From: a miscellaneous Crenarchaeota group-1 archaeon SG8-32-3
GTDB lineage: Archaea > Thermoproteota > Bathyarchaeia > Bathyarchaeales > Bathycorpusculaceae
Assembly (NCBI GenBank): GCA_001273335.1
Contig: LFWV01000001.1
Coordinates: forward strand, 1 to 32,739
DNA: 32,739 bases
Direction of reading: 5' to 3'
Shown here: one piece after another, positions 23,150-30,895 of the stretch
Layout of the letters: the number at the start of each line of letters is the position of its first letter
How positions within the stretch are numbered: position 1 is the stretch's first letter
Program-made: the position numbers and the translations under genes
The notes under the pieces: model-generated
Told to the model about the DNA's origin: nothing
Databases searched by the model: none
The model's input: only the letters and a program-made list of their open reading frames with translations

Positions 23150-23995
23150 CTAAAATCTTTTTATAGCCATTCCGGTGTTTATCGCTTTTTCTGTGATTTG
23201 TTTTATTGTTTCTTTTGGGACTCCTGTTTTTCTGGCAAGCGTTGACGGTTTCTCCTCGAATAGTTGTTTAATTACAACTATTCCTGAGTTGATTAGTTTT
23301 GTTTTTGTTTTGTGTTTCAAGCCTCTGAGACAGCTCAACGGGTACAAGTTTTCTTCTTCAATCATGCTTTGCAAACTAAGGTTGGCTGGTGAACTCCAGC
23401 CGACTAGGAGAATGTTTCTGCATTTTCCATAGCGTCTCGCGTGTTCTGAGTATCTGGTGTTGGTGACTATCATTGCCCTGTCAATTTTCAAGTTACAGCT
23501 ACCACATTGAAAGCCCTCCGAGACGTCTTCCAAAATGGCTCTGGCTATTCTGCTCTCATCTAGCCCCGTTGGAGTATGATAATTCACGTGATGTTTTGTC
23601 TCAACAAAATAGGTCACACCACCTTTTCTCGCGATGGCATCAACTTCATGTTCTACACATTTTCCCGCCAAAAGCCTGTTAGTAGACACCTCAAAACCGC
23701 TATTCGCCAGCAAAATCCGAACAAAAATTTCAAACTCTGGCTTCGAATCCATAAGACTTAAGCCTCTCCTCAAGTCAAGAAGATGCCTAATCGCTGGCTT
23801 GTAGCTCCGCAGCAATCTAAACGTAATCTCCAAAATCTTACTGGTCGGTATACCATCATACAGCCTTTTTTCAACTCTCCCAACAACCTCATCAGCAATC
23901 TTCCTGTTCACGCCCATCCTCAAACAAGTCCTAACAACTTTCTCACTATCAAACAACTGCCGACTGCCATCTGCCTTAGTTATAAAAACACCCAA
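23150..23995 (-). CDS. ATP-cone / PD-(D/E)XK nuclease-like protein with C-terminal HhH region
   Basis: A 281-residue protein with three parts. Residues 1-80 look like an ATP-cone nucleotide-binding domain (VFITKADGSRQLFDSEKVVRTCLRMG). Residues about 85-205 fit a restriction-endonuclease-like fold: E88 in the first helix, D119 (EHEVDAIA) and E132-T-K134 (YFVETKHH), the D...E-x-K catalytic pattern of Mrr-type enzymes, followed by YSEHARRYG. Residues 220-281 look like a helix-hairpin-helix DNA-binding end (LINSGIVVIKQLFEE..., LARKTGVPKETIKQI). A metal-dependent DNA nuclease whose activity is tied to ATP/dATP is a reasonable inference, not a demonstrated function. Start is TTG 23995. It is convergent with the ribosomal operon and downstream of uL10 on the same strand, with a hairpin-rich gap of 235 nt. 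Confidence 0.8.
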   Translation of the reverse strand: MGVFITKADGSRQLFDSEKVVRTCLRMGVNRKIADEVVGRVEKRLYDGIPTSKILEITFRLLRSYKPAIRHLLDLRRGLSLMDSKPEFEIFVRILLANSGFEVSTNRLLAGKCVEHEVDAIARKGGVTYFVETKHHVNYHTPTGLDESRIARAILEDVSEGFQCGSCNLKIDRAMIVTNTRYSEHARRYGKCRNILLVGWSSPANLSLQSMIEEENLYPLSCLRGLKHKTKTKLINSGIVVIKQLFEEKPSTLARKTGVPKETIKQITEKAINTGMAIKRF

Positions 23996-24098
23996 AACTC
24001 ACACAACCAACCGTCACCAAAACTGATCATCAAACACTTATTAAAGTTATTTTTCCGCAAAAAACACTAAAAAATATCTAAGGAAGCAAGTTCTCTTA

Positions 24099-24155
24099 AC
24101 AAAAACCTGAAATTCCACAAGCATTTCAGCTTATAAATAAGGAGGTATAGCCTCC
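24099..24155 (-). terminator. Two hairpins downstream of uL10, likely terminator region
   Basis: Read on the minus strand, uL10 is followed by a hairpin GGAGG-CTATA-CCTCC (24155-24141), then a second with arms CTGAAAT and ATTTCAG (24129-24123 and 24113-24107), followed at once by GTTTTTGTT. The second resembles an intrinsic terminator. The rest of 23996-24230 shows no gene. Confidence 0.5.
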
Positions 24156-24230
24156 AAGCACAAAAGAGATCAATCAGCTTATTTGGGTCCTAGCCGTCCC
24201 TCCAACAGAAAACTGCAAAGATTACATCGT

Positions 24231-25094
24231 TTATGCTGTAGGCTTCGCTTTCTCTACCACGCTGTTTAGGCTAAGCATTTCCGTGTGCGCTTTTCTGACC
24301 AAATCAGCCATCGTTTCTCTTGTTGGAACTGGAGCATTCAACGAAAGCGAAAAAGCCTTCTGATGAGCAGTTTGCAGTAGAGGATTTATGTTGTCGGGTG
24401 TTGGGTAGGCTATGCTCAAAGATAAGGCGAAAGCTTCACTGCTACTTTCCCCAATGCTTTTACGTGTGGCTTCAACATCAATTTTAAGCAAGTCTCCACT
24501 TATAATTAACCCCTCATCCAAAACCGCTTTCATAGAAAGCCCTGCTTCAACCGCTTTAATTCCAAGCTTTGACAAAAGAGCTGCAAGCCTCTCGGAAATA
24601 ACTTCTCCTTTTCTAACAACCAACGTGTCTTTGCTTACCCAGACGCTTCCAGACTCGATCCTAGTGGGTAAACCAACAGCGTTCAGCTGACTTATTATCG
24701 GACCAGGTGGTTGTCCTGTGCTTCCTTCTGGAATAACAACGTCCATATAAGCGATGTCGCCTGATTTTGCGGTTGTCTTAACCTTGCCACGTTCCAGAAG
24801 AAGCGCTAATTTGAACGGGTTGAGATCGGTGAAGAGGAAAAGGTTTGCGCCCTCCAAGTGTTCTTCTAACTTTCTCATGTTGTCTTCTTCCATGGTTTGA
24901 ATTGCAAGCTTCGTCAGCGTATTCTTCAAAACTCTCATGTAAACTTTACCAGCAAGGCTTTTCTTCAGCTCCTGAAGTTGAGCAGCGCGAACTTTCTGCA
25001 GGCTGGCAAGACCTATAGACTTGTATCCTTTCAGTAACTCCTTTATTTCTTCAACTTCGCCAATTTTTTCTTCCAATACTTGTTGAGACGGCAT
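24231..25094 (-). CDS. rpl10: 50S ribosomal protein uL10 (P0 stalk base)
   Basis: A 287-residue archaeal uL10/P0 that anchors the ribosomal stalk and carries L12/P1 dimers. It has the rRNA-binding domain (EIKELLKGYKSIGLASLQKVRAAQLQELK, then VYMRVLKNTLTKLAI), the domain II insert typical of archaea (about 105-185, PEGSTGQPPGPIISQLNAVGLPTRI) and spine helices near the end. The conserved acidic tail with a GLGALF-like end seen in many euryarchaeal P0 proteins is missing; the protein stops at VEKAKPTA. It lies 13 nt after uL1. The stalk protein L12 gene, usually next, is not found downstream. Confidence 0.95.
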   Translation of the reverse strand: MPSQQVLEEKIGEVEEIKELLKGYKSIGLASLQKVRAAQLQELKKSLAGKVYMRVLKNTLTKLAIQTMEEDNMRKLEEHLEGANLFLFTDLNPFKLALLLERGKVKTTAKSGDIAYMDVVIPEGSTGQPPGPIISQLNAVGLPTRIESGSVWVSKDTLVVRKGEVISERLAALLSKLGIKAVEAGLSMKAVLDEGLIISGDLLKIDVEATRKSIGESSSEAFALSLSIAYPTPDNINPLLQTAHQKAFSLSLNAPVPTRETMADLVRKAHTEMLSLNSVVEKAKPTA

Positions 25095-25107
25095 TTCAAA
25101 TCTTCCG

Positions 25108-25758
25108 TTACGGTTTAATTTTCACGGGCTTGCCCATTGATGTCTTGATAAAAGCAAATTTGATGTTTTTAAAGCCTCGTTTAAGTTTCCCCTCTAAAAC
25201 TCTTAGAACAGCCTGAATGTTATCAACCAAATCTTTCTCACTCATGTCTACTGTTCCTACAGAACACTGGATAATTGGTTGGTTACGCATTCTCACAACA
25301 ACCGTTTTACGGTACTTCATTATCAAACCTGTTATGTCCGCGTTGGGTGGAACAGGCACAGGTAGTTTTCCCCGTGGACCCAAAACGGGACCAAAAGTCC
25401 TGCCGACAAGCGGCATCAACGGAGCCTCAGAAAGGAACACATCGTAATTATTCGCTAATTTCCGCAATTCCTTCTTTTTTCCAGTTACCCCTTCAAGGTC
25501 CGCTTTCTCCATAACCTTATCCACTTTTGCTTTTCTGGCTTTTAACGCTAACTCGCCAGAGGCAACAACCAGAATCTTGTTCGGTTTCCCTGTGACATGA
25601 GGAAGCTCAATGACCTGTTGGATTTTTCCTTCTGGAGATTTCATGTCAATCTCTTTAATATCCAAGATTAACTCTACTGACTGGATAAACTTTTTTTCTC
25701 CAGATTTCGCCTTTGCCTCTTTAACAGCATCTAACAACGTCTTCTTATCTAAGGGCAT
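25108..25758 (-). CDS. rpl1: 50S ribosomal protein uL1
   Basis: A 216-residue uL1, the L1-stalk protein that guides deacylated tRNA and, in some archaea, represses its own mRNA. Family marks include IQSVELILDIKEIDMKSPEGKIQ, FLSEAPLMPLVGRTFGPVLGPRGKLPVPVPP and the KFAFIKTSMG end. ATG 25758 has GAGG about 8 nt upstream; the GAGG lies inside a dyad (see 25766-25787). A TATA-like element sits at about 25795-25805. It is first in a uL1-uL10 operon; uL11, often first in archaea, is absent here. Confidence 0.97.
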   Translation of the reverse strand: MPLDKKTLLDAVKEAKAKSGEKKFIQSVELILDIKEIDMKSPEGKIQQVIELPHVTGKPNKILVVASGELALKARKAKVDKVMEKADLEGVTGKKKELRKLANNYDVFLSEAPLMPLVGRTFGPVLGPRGKLPVPVPPNADITGLIMKYRKTVVVRMRNQPIIQCSVGTVDMSEKDLVDNIQAVLRVLEGKLKRGFKNIKFAFIKTSMGKPVKIKP

Positions 25759-25765
25759 CTTGAAG

Positions 25766-25787
25766 CCTCATGCCAATGAGGGATTGG
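25766..25787 (-). promoter_or_regulatory. Overlapping dyads in front of uL1
   Basis: On the uL1-coding strand, CCTCAT-TGGC-ATGAGG (25781-25766) forms a hairpin that holds the GAGG ribosome-binding site. An alternative, CCAAT-CCCTC-ATTGG (25787-25773), uses part of the same bases and would free it. uL1 autoregulation through its leader is known in Methanococcus, so a switch is conceivable, but the TATA position suggests the transcript may begin within this element. Confidence 0.35.
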
Positions 25788-25829
25788 AACCCAATTATAA
25801 AAATATTCGCTTATTACTCTTCGTTTTCA

Positions 25830-25912
25830 CTAATTAGTATTCGACTGAATGACATGTATTTATTTTATGCACAACTGCAAGAACGACTTGCAGTCCAAGT
25901 ATCAATTTTTTT
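25830..25912 (+). ncRNA. Possible small RNA with hairpin and U-tract end
   Basis: On the plus strand a TATA-like TTATAAAAATA (25795-25805) is followed about 30 nt later by a region that ends in an 8-bp perfect hairpin, ACTGCAAG (25874-25881) / CTTGCAGT (25887-25894) with a 5-nt loop, and then seven T residues (25906-25912). No gene on this strand ends here, so the terminator-like structure has no other explanation. The start position is a guess from the TATA box. No known RNA family was recognised. Confidence 0.25.
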
Positions 25913-25998
25913 GTTTCACTTTTTGTAGCTTGCTGGTTTAACGATCCACCTGGTAATTGGGGTTATGATTTTGCGATGGATTCATTGCCCCGCAAAAT

Positions 25999-26127
25999 AT
26001 GAGTGGTTTTCCTTATCCTGACACGGAAAACTATCCATCAGATGAAGACCACATGCAGATTCTCAGAGAATACAATACTCGAGTAGTGAAAGCTCAAAGC
26101 CAATCGCTATGCTTGTTCTCCCTGTAA
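25999..26127 (+). CDS. Short open frame of unknown meaning (42 codons)
   Basis: An ATG-to-TAA frame that begins MSGFPYPDTENYPSDEDHM and continues with a helix-like QILREYNTRVVKAQSQ. Its composition is protein-like, but there is no clear ribosome-binding site, and it could be the remains of a longer gene. The rest of the 525-nt stretch 25759-26283 shows only the elements listed above and an AT-rich region before 26284. Confidence 0.25.
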   Translation: MSGFPYPDTENYPSDEDHMQILREYNTRVVKAQSQSLCLFSL

Positions 26128-26283
26128 GCCTGAAAGCGGGAAGGCGCCCTGAATGTTGGCTTGTGAGCAAAAGGCTATTTGGTTTATTTGGAACCCGCGC
26201 TGAAGATACTTTTGTTTTTATGTTAATTTGTTAAAAGATGCAGCTGTCTATGGCTTCTTTGAGCGTTTTTTCTGATTCTGAAA

Positions 26284-27786
26284 ATGGCTGCGATTATGAC
26301 CCAAACTATTTGCAACTTTATTAATCCCTTTTCAGCTATCTGTATAGATGACGATTCCTCGGTTGGTAATCTCATGGTGGAAAAGTCTGTCAAAGTAGCA
26401 TTGGTTAATCCACCCCCTCCTCTTGGGGCGTTTGTGCATTACCAAAGTCCGCTTATAGGTATTGCATATATTGCCGCTGTTCTCGAGAAAAGCGGATGCC
26501 ATGTTACAGTGATAGATTGTCCTCCTCTCAATCTAACTTACGATGATTTAAAGAGAAAAATAGCTCACTTCAAGCCAGATATCGTCGGCATCACCTCTGT
26601 AACAGTCACTTTTTCTTCTGCTGTGCAAGCTGCCCGTGCAATAAAAGAATCTTATCGGCATGCTCTCGTGGTGGTGGGTGGACCACACGTCACGGTTTTA
26701 GACGAGCAAGTCCTCAAAGATCATCCTGAAGTTGATGTTGTAGTGAGGGGTGAGGGCGAACAAACCATGCTTGAACTCGCTGATATAGTGTTCACACATA
26801 ATCTGAAGAACCTTCAGCGCGTCGACGGCATAACCTTCAGAAAGAACGGTGACATAATCCGCACCAAGGACCGCGACTTCATTCAAAACCTAGACGAGTT
26901 ACCTCATCCAGCATACAAATACTTCCCGCTGAATAAGTACAAACTTTACGGAAAGCTTATTCTCCCCATCATAACTAGTAGAGGTTGTGCCTTCAATTGT
27001 TCATTTTGTCTGGCACCACGAATGGCCGGAAAAGGGTTTCGCCCTAGAAGCCCAAAAAACATCGTTGACGAACTGGAGTGGTTAAGAGATGAACATAACC
27101 CTGATGCTTTCACTTTTCATGATGAGACATTTACGTATGACCGAAAAAGAGTATTAGAGATTTGCAATAAGATCAAAAATAGGAATATTAACGTTCCATG
27201 GGATTGTTCAACGAGATCTGACCGAATATTCCCAGATATTTTGGCTAAAATGAGAAGTGCTAATTGTCAGCTTATTTCTTTCGGCGTTGAGTCAGGCAGC
27301 CAAAAAATATTAAATGCTATGAAAAAGGGGACAACAGTCGAACAAAACGAAAAAGCAATCAAGTGGACAAAAGAAGCTGGGATATCCGTTACTATATCAG
27401 TGATTATTGGGTACCCAGGCGAAACGAAAGACACACTGCGACAAACTCTGGACTTCATCAGAAGAACGAAACCAGATGATGTCCACATGAGTCTGGCGAC
27501 GCCATATCCAGGCATTGAGCTCTATGATATCGTGAAAGATATGGGATTTAAAGTGTGTGATGACTGGAGTCGCTGCGATATGCAGATGCAGGTTTTCGAA
27601 AATCCATCTCTAACTCTGAATTTCCGGGAGATGAGGCGTCAGTTTTACAACCATTTTTATTCCCCAGCATATATTCTGAGGCAATGGATAAAAAGGGATT
27701 TTTACAGCCAAATCATGGCTCGGGCAGCGTTGAATCAATTTTTATGGAGAATTAAGCTGCCGCGATGGATCTTCGGCGCCCGCTAA
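26284..27786 (+). CDS. B12-binding-domain radical SAM protein (BchE/Elp3-like family)
   Basis: A 500-residue radical SAM enzyme. The N-terminal B12-binding fold spans about 35-175 (VALVNPPPPLG, IVGITSVTVTF, VVVGGPHVTVLDE, VVVRGEGE). The radical SAM cluster motif is C235-AFN-C239-SF-C242 in SRGCAFNCSFC, followed by the usual Elp3-like barrel (LISFGVESGSQKILNAMKKGT, VTISVIIGYPGETKDTL) and a C-terminal region of unknown fold. No D-x-H-x-x-G is seen, as in other BchE-like members. Many such proteins are methyltransferases or cyclases on lipids, hopanoids or natural products, but the substrate is not evident and no pathway neighbours exist. The first 30 residues are not family-like, so ATG 26374 (MVEKSVKVALVNPP) may be the true start. 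Confidence 0.88.
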   Translation: MAAIMTQTICNFINPFSAICIDDDSSVGNLMVEKSVKVALVNPPPPLGAFVHYQSPLIGIAYIAAVLEKSGCHVTVIDCPPLNLTYDDLKRKIAHFKPDIVGITSVTVTFSSAVQAARAIKESYRHALVVVGGPHVTVLDEQVLKDHPEVDVVVRGEGEQTMLELADIVFTHNLKNLQRVDGITFRKNGDIIRTKDRDFIQNLDELPHPAYKYFPLNKYKLYGKLILPIITSRGCAFNCSFCLAPRMAGKGFRPRSPKNIVDELEWLRDEHNPDAFTFHDETFTYDRKRVLEICNKIKNRNINVPWDCSTRSDRIFPDILAKMRSANCQLISFGVESGSQKILNAMKKGTTVEQNEKAIKWTKEAGISVTISVIIGYPGETKDTLRQTLDFIRRTKPDDVHMSLATPYPGIELYDIVKDMGFKVCDDWSRCDMQMQVFENPSLTLNFREMRRQFYNHFYSPAYILRQWIKRDFYSQIMARAALNQFLWRIKLPRWIFGAR

Positions 27787-28210
27787 CTTCAATAAACTAG
27801 CATGGTGACAATAAAATCGAGAGGTGATTGCAACTTAAGTAGATGAGGAAGCGCGACCGCTGGTGCTAATTGTGCGCTATGAGCTTAATAAATAAACATT
27901 AAATTAGAGATTGCGCCTCTGTCAACATAAACTTTATATCCATACGGTCGGAGACTTCTTGTTCTTGTGATTAACCATGATTGCCTCAAAGTTTGTCTCT
28001 TTTGAAAACGCTGGATAATGCTGCTTGGGCTGCAGCCGCGGACATAACCGAAATTAGATGACAGTTAACCTTTAATCTGTCGTTATTTCGTTTATTGTTT
28101 GTTGTTGATCTGAACATAACAGTGAAAGGGAAAACTGGATGAACAAAACGAAGATTCAACGCCTCAATATGGCATATATAAATATTCAATAGTAAAAGGG
28201 ATTTAGAGAA
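27787..28210. promoter_or_regulatory. 424-nt gene-free stretch with promoter elements
   Basis: No convincing gene is present. A strong TATA box, TATATAAATA (28175-28184), lies about 32 nt before the aminotransferase ATG, implying a very short leader. Another TTTATAT at 27933-27939 could start a transcript near 27961, but nothing recognisable follows. No tRNA or hairpin-rich RNA was found. Confidence 0.5.
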
Positions 28211-29290
28211 ATGCACAAGAAACTATTGATTCCTGGTCCTACCGAAGTAAGCCAAGAAATCCTACACGAGCAAACACACCCTCTCATAGGACACAGAAGC
28301 AAAGAGTTCTCACAACTCTACGCTGGAATCATAAAAAAACTCACCCGATTCTTCGAGCTGCCAGCAAACTGCAAACCAACAGTCACCACGGCTTCAGGCG
28401 CATTATGGTTCGACATAGTCGGTAGAAGCATCGTCCAAAATAAAGCATTAGTCTGCATCAACGGCGCGTTCTCTGAACGCTTTGGCAACGCCATCAAGGC
28501 ATGCGGCAAAAATGCCAACTTCCTCGAATTTGCATGGGGCGAAGCAGTCAAACCCGACGCAATCGCAGAAGAACTGGAAACAGGAGAATACGACACCGTA
28601 ACAATCTGCCATAACGAATCCTCAACAGGCACACGAAGCCCAATCCACGAAATCGGCAAAATCATCCGCAAAGACTATCCAGAAGTGATGCTGGCAATCG
28701 ACAGCGTTTCATCTATGGCAGGAGATAAGATATTACCCGCAGAAATCGGTTGCGACGTAATCTTCGCCTCAACCCAGAAATGCTTCGCACTGCCACCAGG
28801 ATTAGCCATTTCGCTTGTAAGCGACAGAGCATTGGAAAGAGCTAAACAGGTTCCAAATAGAGGTGCATACACAGACCTCGTGGATATCTTCAAGTTCGAA
28901 AAAAAACATCAAACGCAATCAACACCGAACATTCCGCTGTTTTACGCACTAGACAAGCGCATGGACCTACTGCTGGAGGAAACCTACAACAAAGTCTATC
29001 ATCGACACAAGGACATGGCAGAATACACGCAACAGTGGGCAAAGAAACATTTTGAAATGTTCCCTGAACAAGGCTACGAATCCATCACGGTAAGCTGCAT
29101 CAAAAACACCCTCGGAAAAAAAGTGAAGCGACTAAACGAGAAACTTGAGGAACAAGGCTTCACTATAGGAAACGGCTATGGAAAACTAAAAGAAAAAACC
29201 TTCCGCATTGGACACATGGGCGAATGGAACACAGCTGCTATCAAGCAAGTTCTTGCTATAATCGACGAAATTTGGAGACTGGAGACTTGA
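28211..29290 (+). CDS. Class V aminotransferase (serine-pyruvate / alanine-glyoxylate type)
   Basis: A 359-residue PLP enzyme of aminotransferase class V, closest in pattern to the alanine-glyoxylate/serine-pyruvate/phosphoserine group. It starts LLIPGPTEVS, the hallmark of that group, followed by PLIGHRSKEF and TTASGALWFD for cofactor phosphate binding, D164 (AIDSVSS) and the Schiff-base lysine K190 in STQKCFALPPG. C-terminal FRIGHMGEW is also typical. Which amino donor it uses cannot be told; the adjacent DUF1015 gene suggests serine or glycine metabolism. The ATG sits 6-10 nt after the expected transcription start. Confidence 0.92.
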   Translation: MHKKLLIPGPTEVSQEILHEQTHPLIGHRSKEFSQLYAGIIKKLTRFFELPANCKPTVTTASGALWFDIVGRSIVQNKALVCINGAFSERFGNAIKACGKNANFLEFAWGEAVKPDAIAEELETGEYDTVTICHNESSTGTRSPIHEIGKIIRKDYPEVMLAIDSVSSMAGDKILPAEIGCDVIFASTQKCFALPPGLAISLVSDRALERAKQVPNRGAYTDLVDIFKFEKKHQTQSTPNIPLFYALDKRMDLLLEETYNKVYHRHKDMAEYTQQWAKKHFEMFPEQGYESITVSCIKNTLGKKVKRLNEKLEEQGFTIGNGYGKLKEKTFRIGHMGEWNTAAIKQVLAIIDEIWRLET

Positions 29291-29397
29291 CATTCAAAGT
29301 TCAAGTATGTAACAAAACCCCAGACGGAGGCACGAACTTATGGTCATAAAAAGGGAGCGAAATCAAAAAACAAGAGAAAACTGCGAGCTGAAACTGT

Positions 29398-30675
29398 TTG
29401 GTTGACATCAGACCTTTTAGAGCCATACATTACACTGAAAAAGCTGGCGACCCGGCAAATCTGATAACTCAGCCTTACGACAAAATCACCCCTGAGCTGC
29501 AGATAGATTACTACAGCAAATCAGTTTACAACTACTGCCGCTTGATTCTCCCGATAGAGAACAACAAGTACGAAGCAGCGCAACAGCGTATACAAATATG
29601 GCTAAACGAAGGAATACTCTCCAAGGACGAAGAACCAGTAATTTTCGTTTCCAAACAAGAATTCAAAGTATCTGGAAAAAACTGCACTCGTATTGGGTTA
29701 ATTGCCGCTCTGCGCCTTTATTCCTACGGCGAAAACATGGTTTTTCCACACGAAGTTACTTATAAAAAACCGAAAACCGACCGATTGAATATTTTGCGTG
29801 CGGTTCAGAAAGACCTTGAACCCGTTTTTCTAATATACTCAGACCCTGAGAATGTTACTGTCGACTTTCTAGCTGAAATCACAAAGACAAAACCTGCTGT
29901 GGAAATTGAAGACTCCTTCGGGGTGAAACACGCTATTTGGAGCGTAATTGACCCGAAAAAGCTGAAGTTCATGCGGAAAGTTATGAAAGATAAAAAGCTT
30001 GTAATTACTGACGGTCATCACAGGTACGAAAGCGCCTTAGCTTACAGAGATGAAATGCGTGAAAAGAACAACTGGCTGGAAGATAACGCTTTCAATTTTC
30101 ACATGTGTTACATGGTTCCTGTTCAAGAGGAAGGGCTTGTTGTTTTGCCCACTCACAGATTGCTAACAGCATCCGAACTGACCGAGGATACTTTGAAGGC
30201 GCTTGAATGTTTCTTCACGATTTCCGAAGTCACCCCAACAGTTGAAGCTTTAGAAAGTTTTTTGAAAAGCCATAAAGAAGAGCGTGCCTTCTGCATTTAC
30301 GATGGCTCACATGCCTACGGTTTACTTTTGAAAGATGAGAAAACCGTTTCTGAACTCATAGACGCAGATTGTCCAAGAGAAGCGTGCCTTGTAGATGTCG
30401 TGATATTACGGGATGTAGTTTTCAGACAAGTGTTGAAGGTTGGCGAGCTAAAAATGGATGAGCACATCCTCTACGCGGAATCAACAAGGAGCGCCTTGGA
30501 GAAAGTTGACAGTGGACAAGCTAAATTAGCTTTTTTAGTTAACCCAGTGAATCCTGAGACCGTTTGGCAAATAGCACAGAAAAATTGGAGATTACCGGAA
30601 AAATCTACGGATTTTTACCCGAAACCAGTTTCTGGCTTAACAATGATGGACATTTCCCCAGAAGAAATGCTCTAA
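29398..30675 (+). CDS. DUF1015 family protein
   Basis: A 425-residue protein of the DUF1015 family (PF06245), of unknown function. It opens VDIRPFRAIHY and carries QPYDKI (25-30), a KKPKTDRLNILRAVQKDLEP segment (about 123-142) and the invariant TDGHHRYESALAYRDE (204-219) that is the family signature. Length and motif order are normal. The TTG at 29398 is the first start that gives the conserved N-terminus; no ribosome-binding site is clear. It lies 107 nt downstream of the class V aminotransferase on the same strand and may share its transcript. A CATAAAAAGG element at about 29345 could be a promoter of its own. The DGHHR motif recalls the ParB/sulfiredoxin-type kinases that act on serine; that link is inference. 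Confidence 0.88.
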   Translation: MVDIRPFRAIHYTEKAGDPANLITQPYDKITPELQIDYYSKSVYNYCRLILPIENNKYEAAQQRIQIWLNEGILSKDEEPVIFVSKQEFKVSGKNCTRIGLIAALRLYSYGENMVFPHEVTYKKPKTDRLNILRAVQKDLEPVFLIYSDPENVTVDFLAEITKTKPAVEIEDSFGVKHAIWSVIDPKKLKFMRKVMKDKKLVITDGHHRYESALAYRDEMREKNNWLEDNAFNFHMCYMVPVQEEGLVVLPTHRLLTASELTEDTLKALECFFTISEVTPTVEALESFLKSHKEERAFCIYDGSHAYGLLLKDEKTVSELIDADCPREACLVDVVILRDVVFRQVLKVGELKMDEHILYAESTRSALEKVDSGQAKLAFLVNPVNPETVWQIAQKNWRLPEKSTDFYPKPVSGLTMMDISPEEML

Positions 30676-30758
30676 TCTGTCCTATCTACTCTTTTTCTCG
30701 AAAAACTAAAATCTCACCTACCAGAAGTCTAGGTCTCACAATAAGATTAGGTGTTACT

Positions 30759-30854
30759 GTGCTTAAACAGCTTAAGTTTTTATGGATTGCTCCTGTAATC
30801 GGTAGCTTTCTAGCAGTCACTTTTGGAAGGTATAGCAGCAAAAATTGGGAGTAG
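30759..30854 (+). CDS. Possible 31-residue membrane peptide
   Basis: A GTG frame preceded by AGGTG 5 nt upstream encodes LKQLKFLWIAPVIGSFLAV then TFGRYSSKNWE: a basic start, one hydrophobic segment long enough to cross the membrane and a polar tail. It ends 41 nt from the convergent YHS gene. It may be a real small protein or chance. The frame is open far upstream into the DUF1015 gene, which lowers confidence. Confidence 0.3.
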   Translation: MLKQLKFLWIAPVIGSFLAVTFGRYSSKNWE

Positions 30855-30895
30855 TTCTTGGCATTTGCATTCATGCTTTTTGTTTTTTGTGCGTG

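Noticed and set aside
24130..24160. TTATAAATA element on the plus strand as a promoter
   Set aside because: No gene or RNA-like structure follows on the plus strand, and the same bases are better explained as part of the hairpin region after uL10.
28040..28125. C/D box RNA-like elements (AGATGA followed by CTGA) in the gene-free stretch before the aminotransferase
   Set aside because: The C box differs from RUGAUGA at two positions, the internal D' and C' boxes are not found and there is no promoter-linked boundary.
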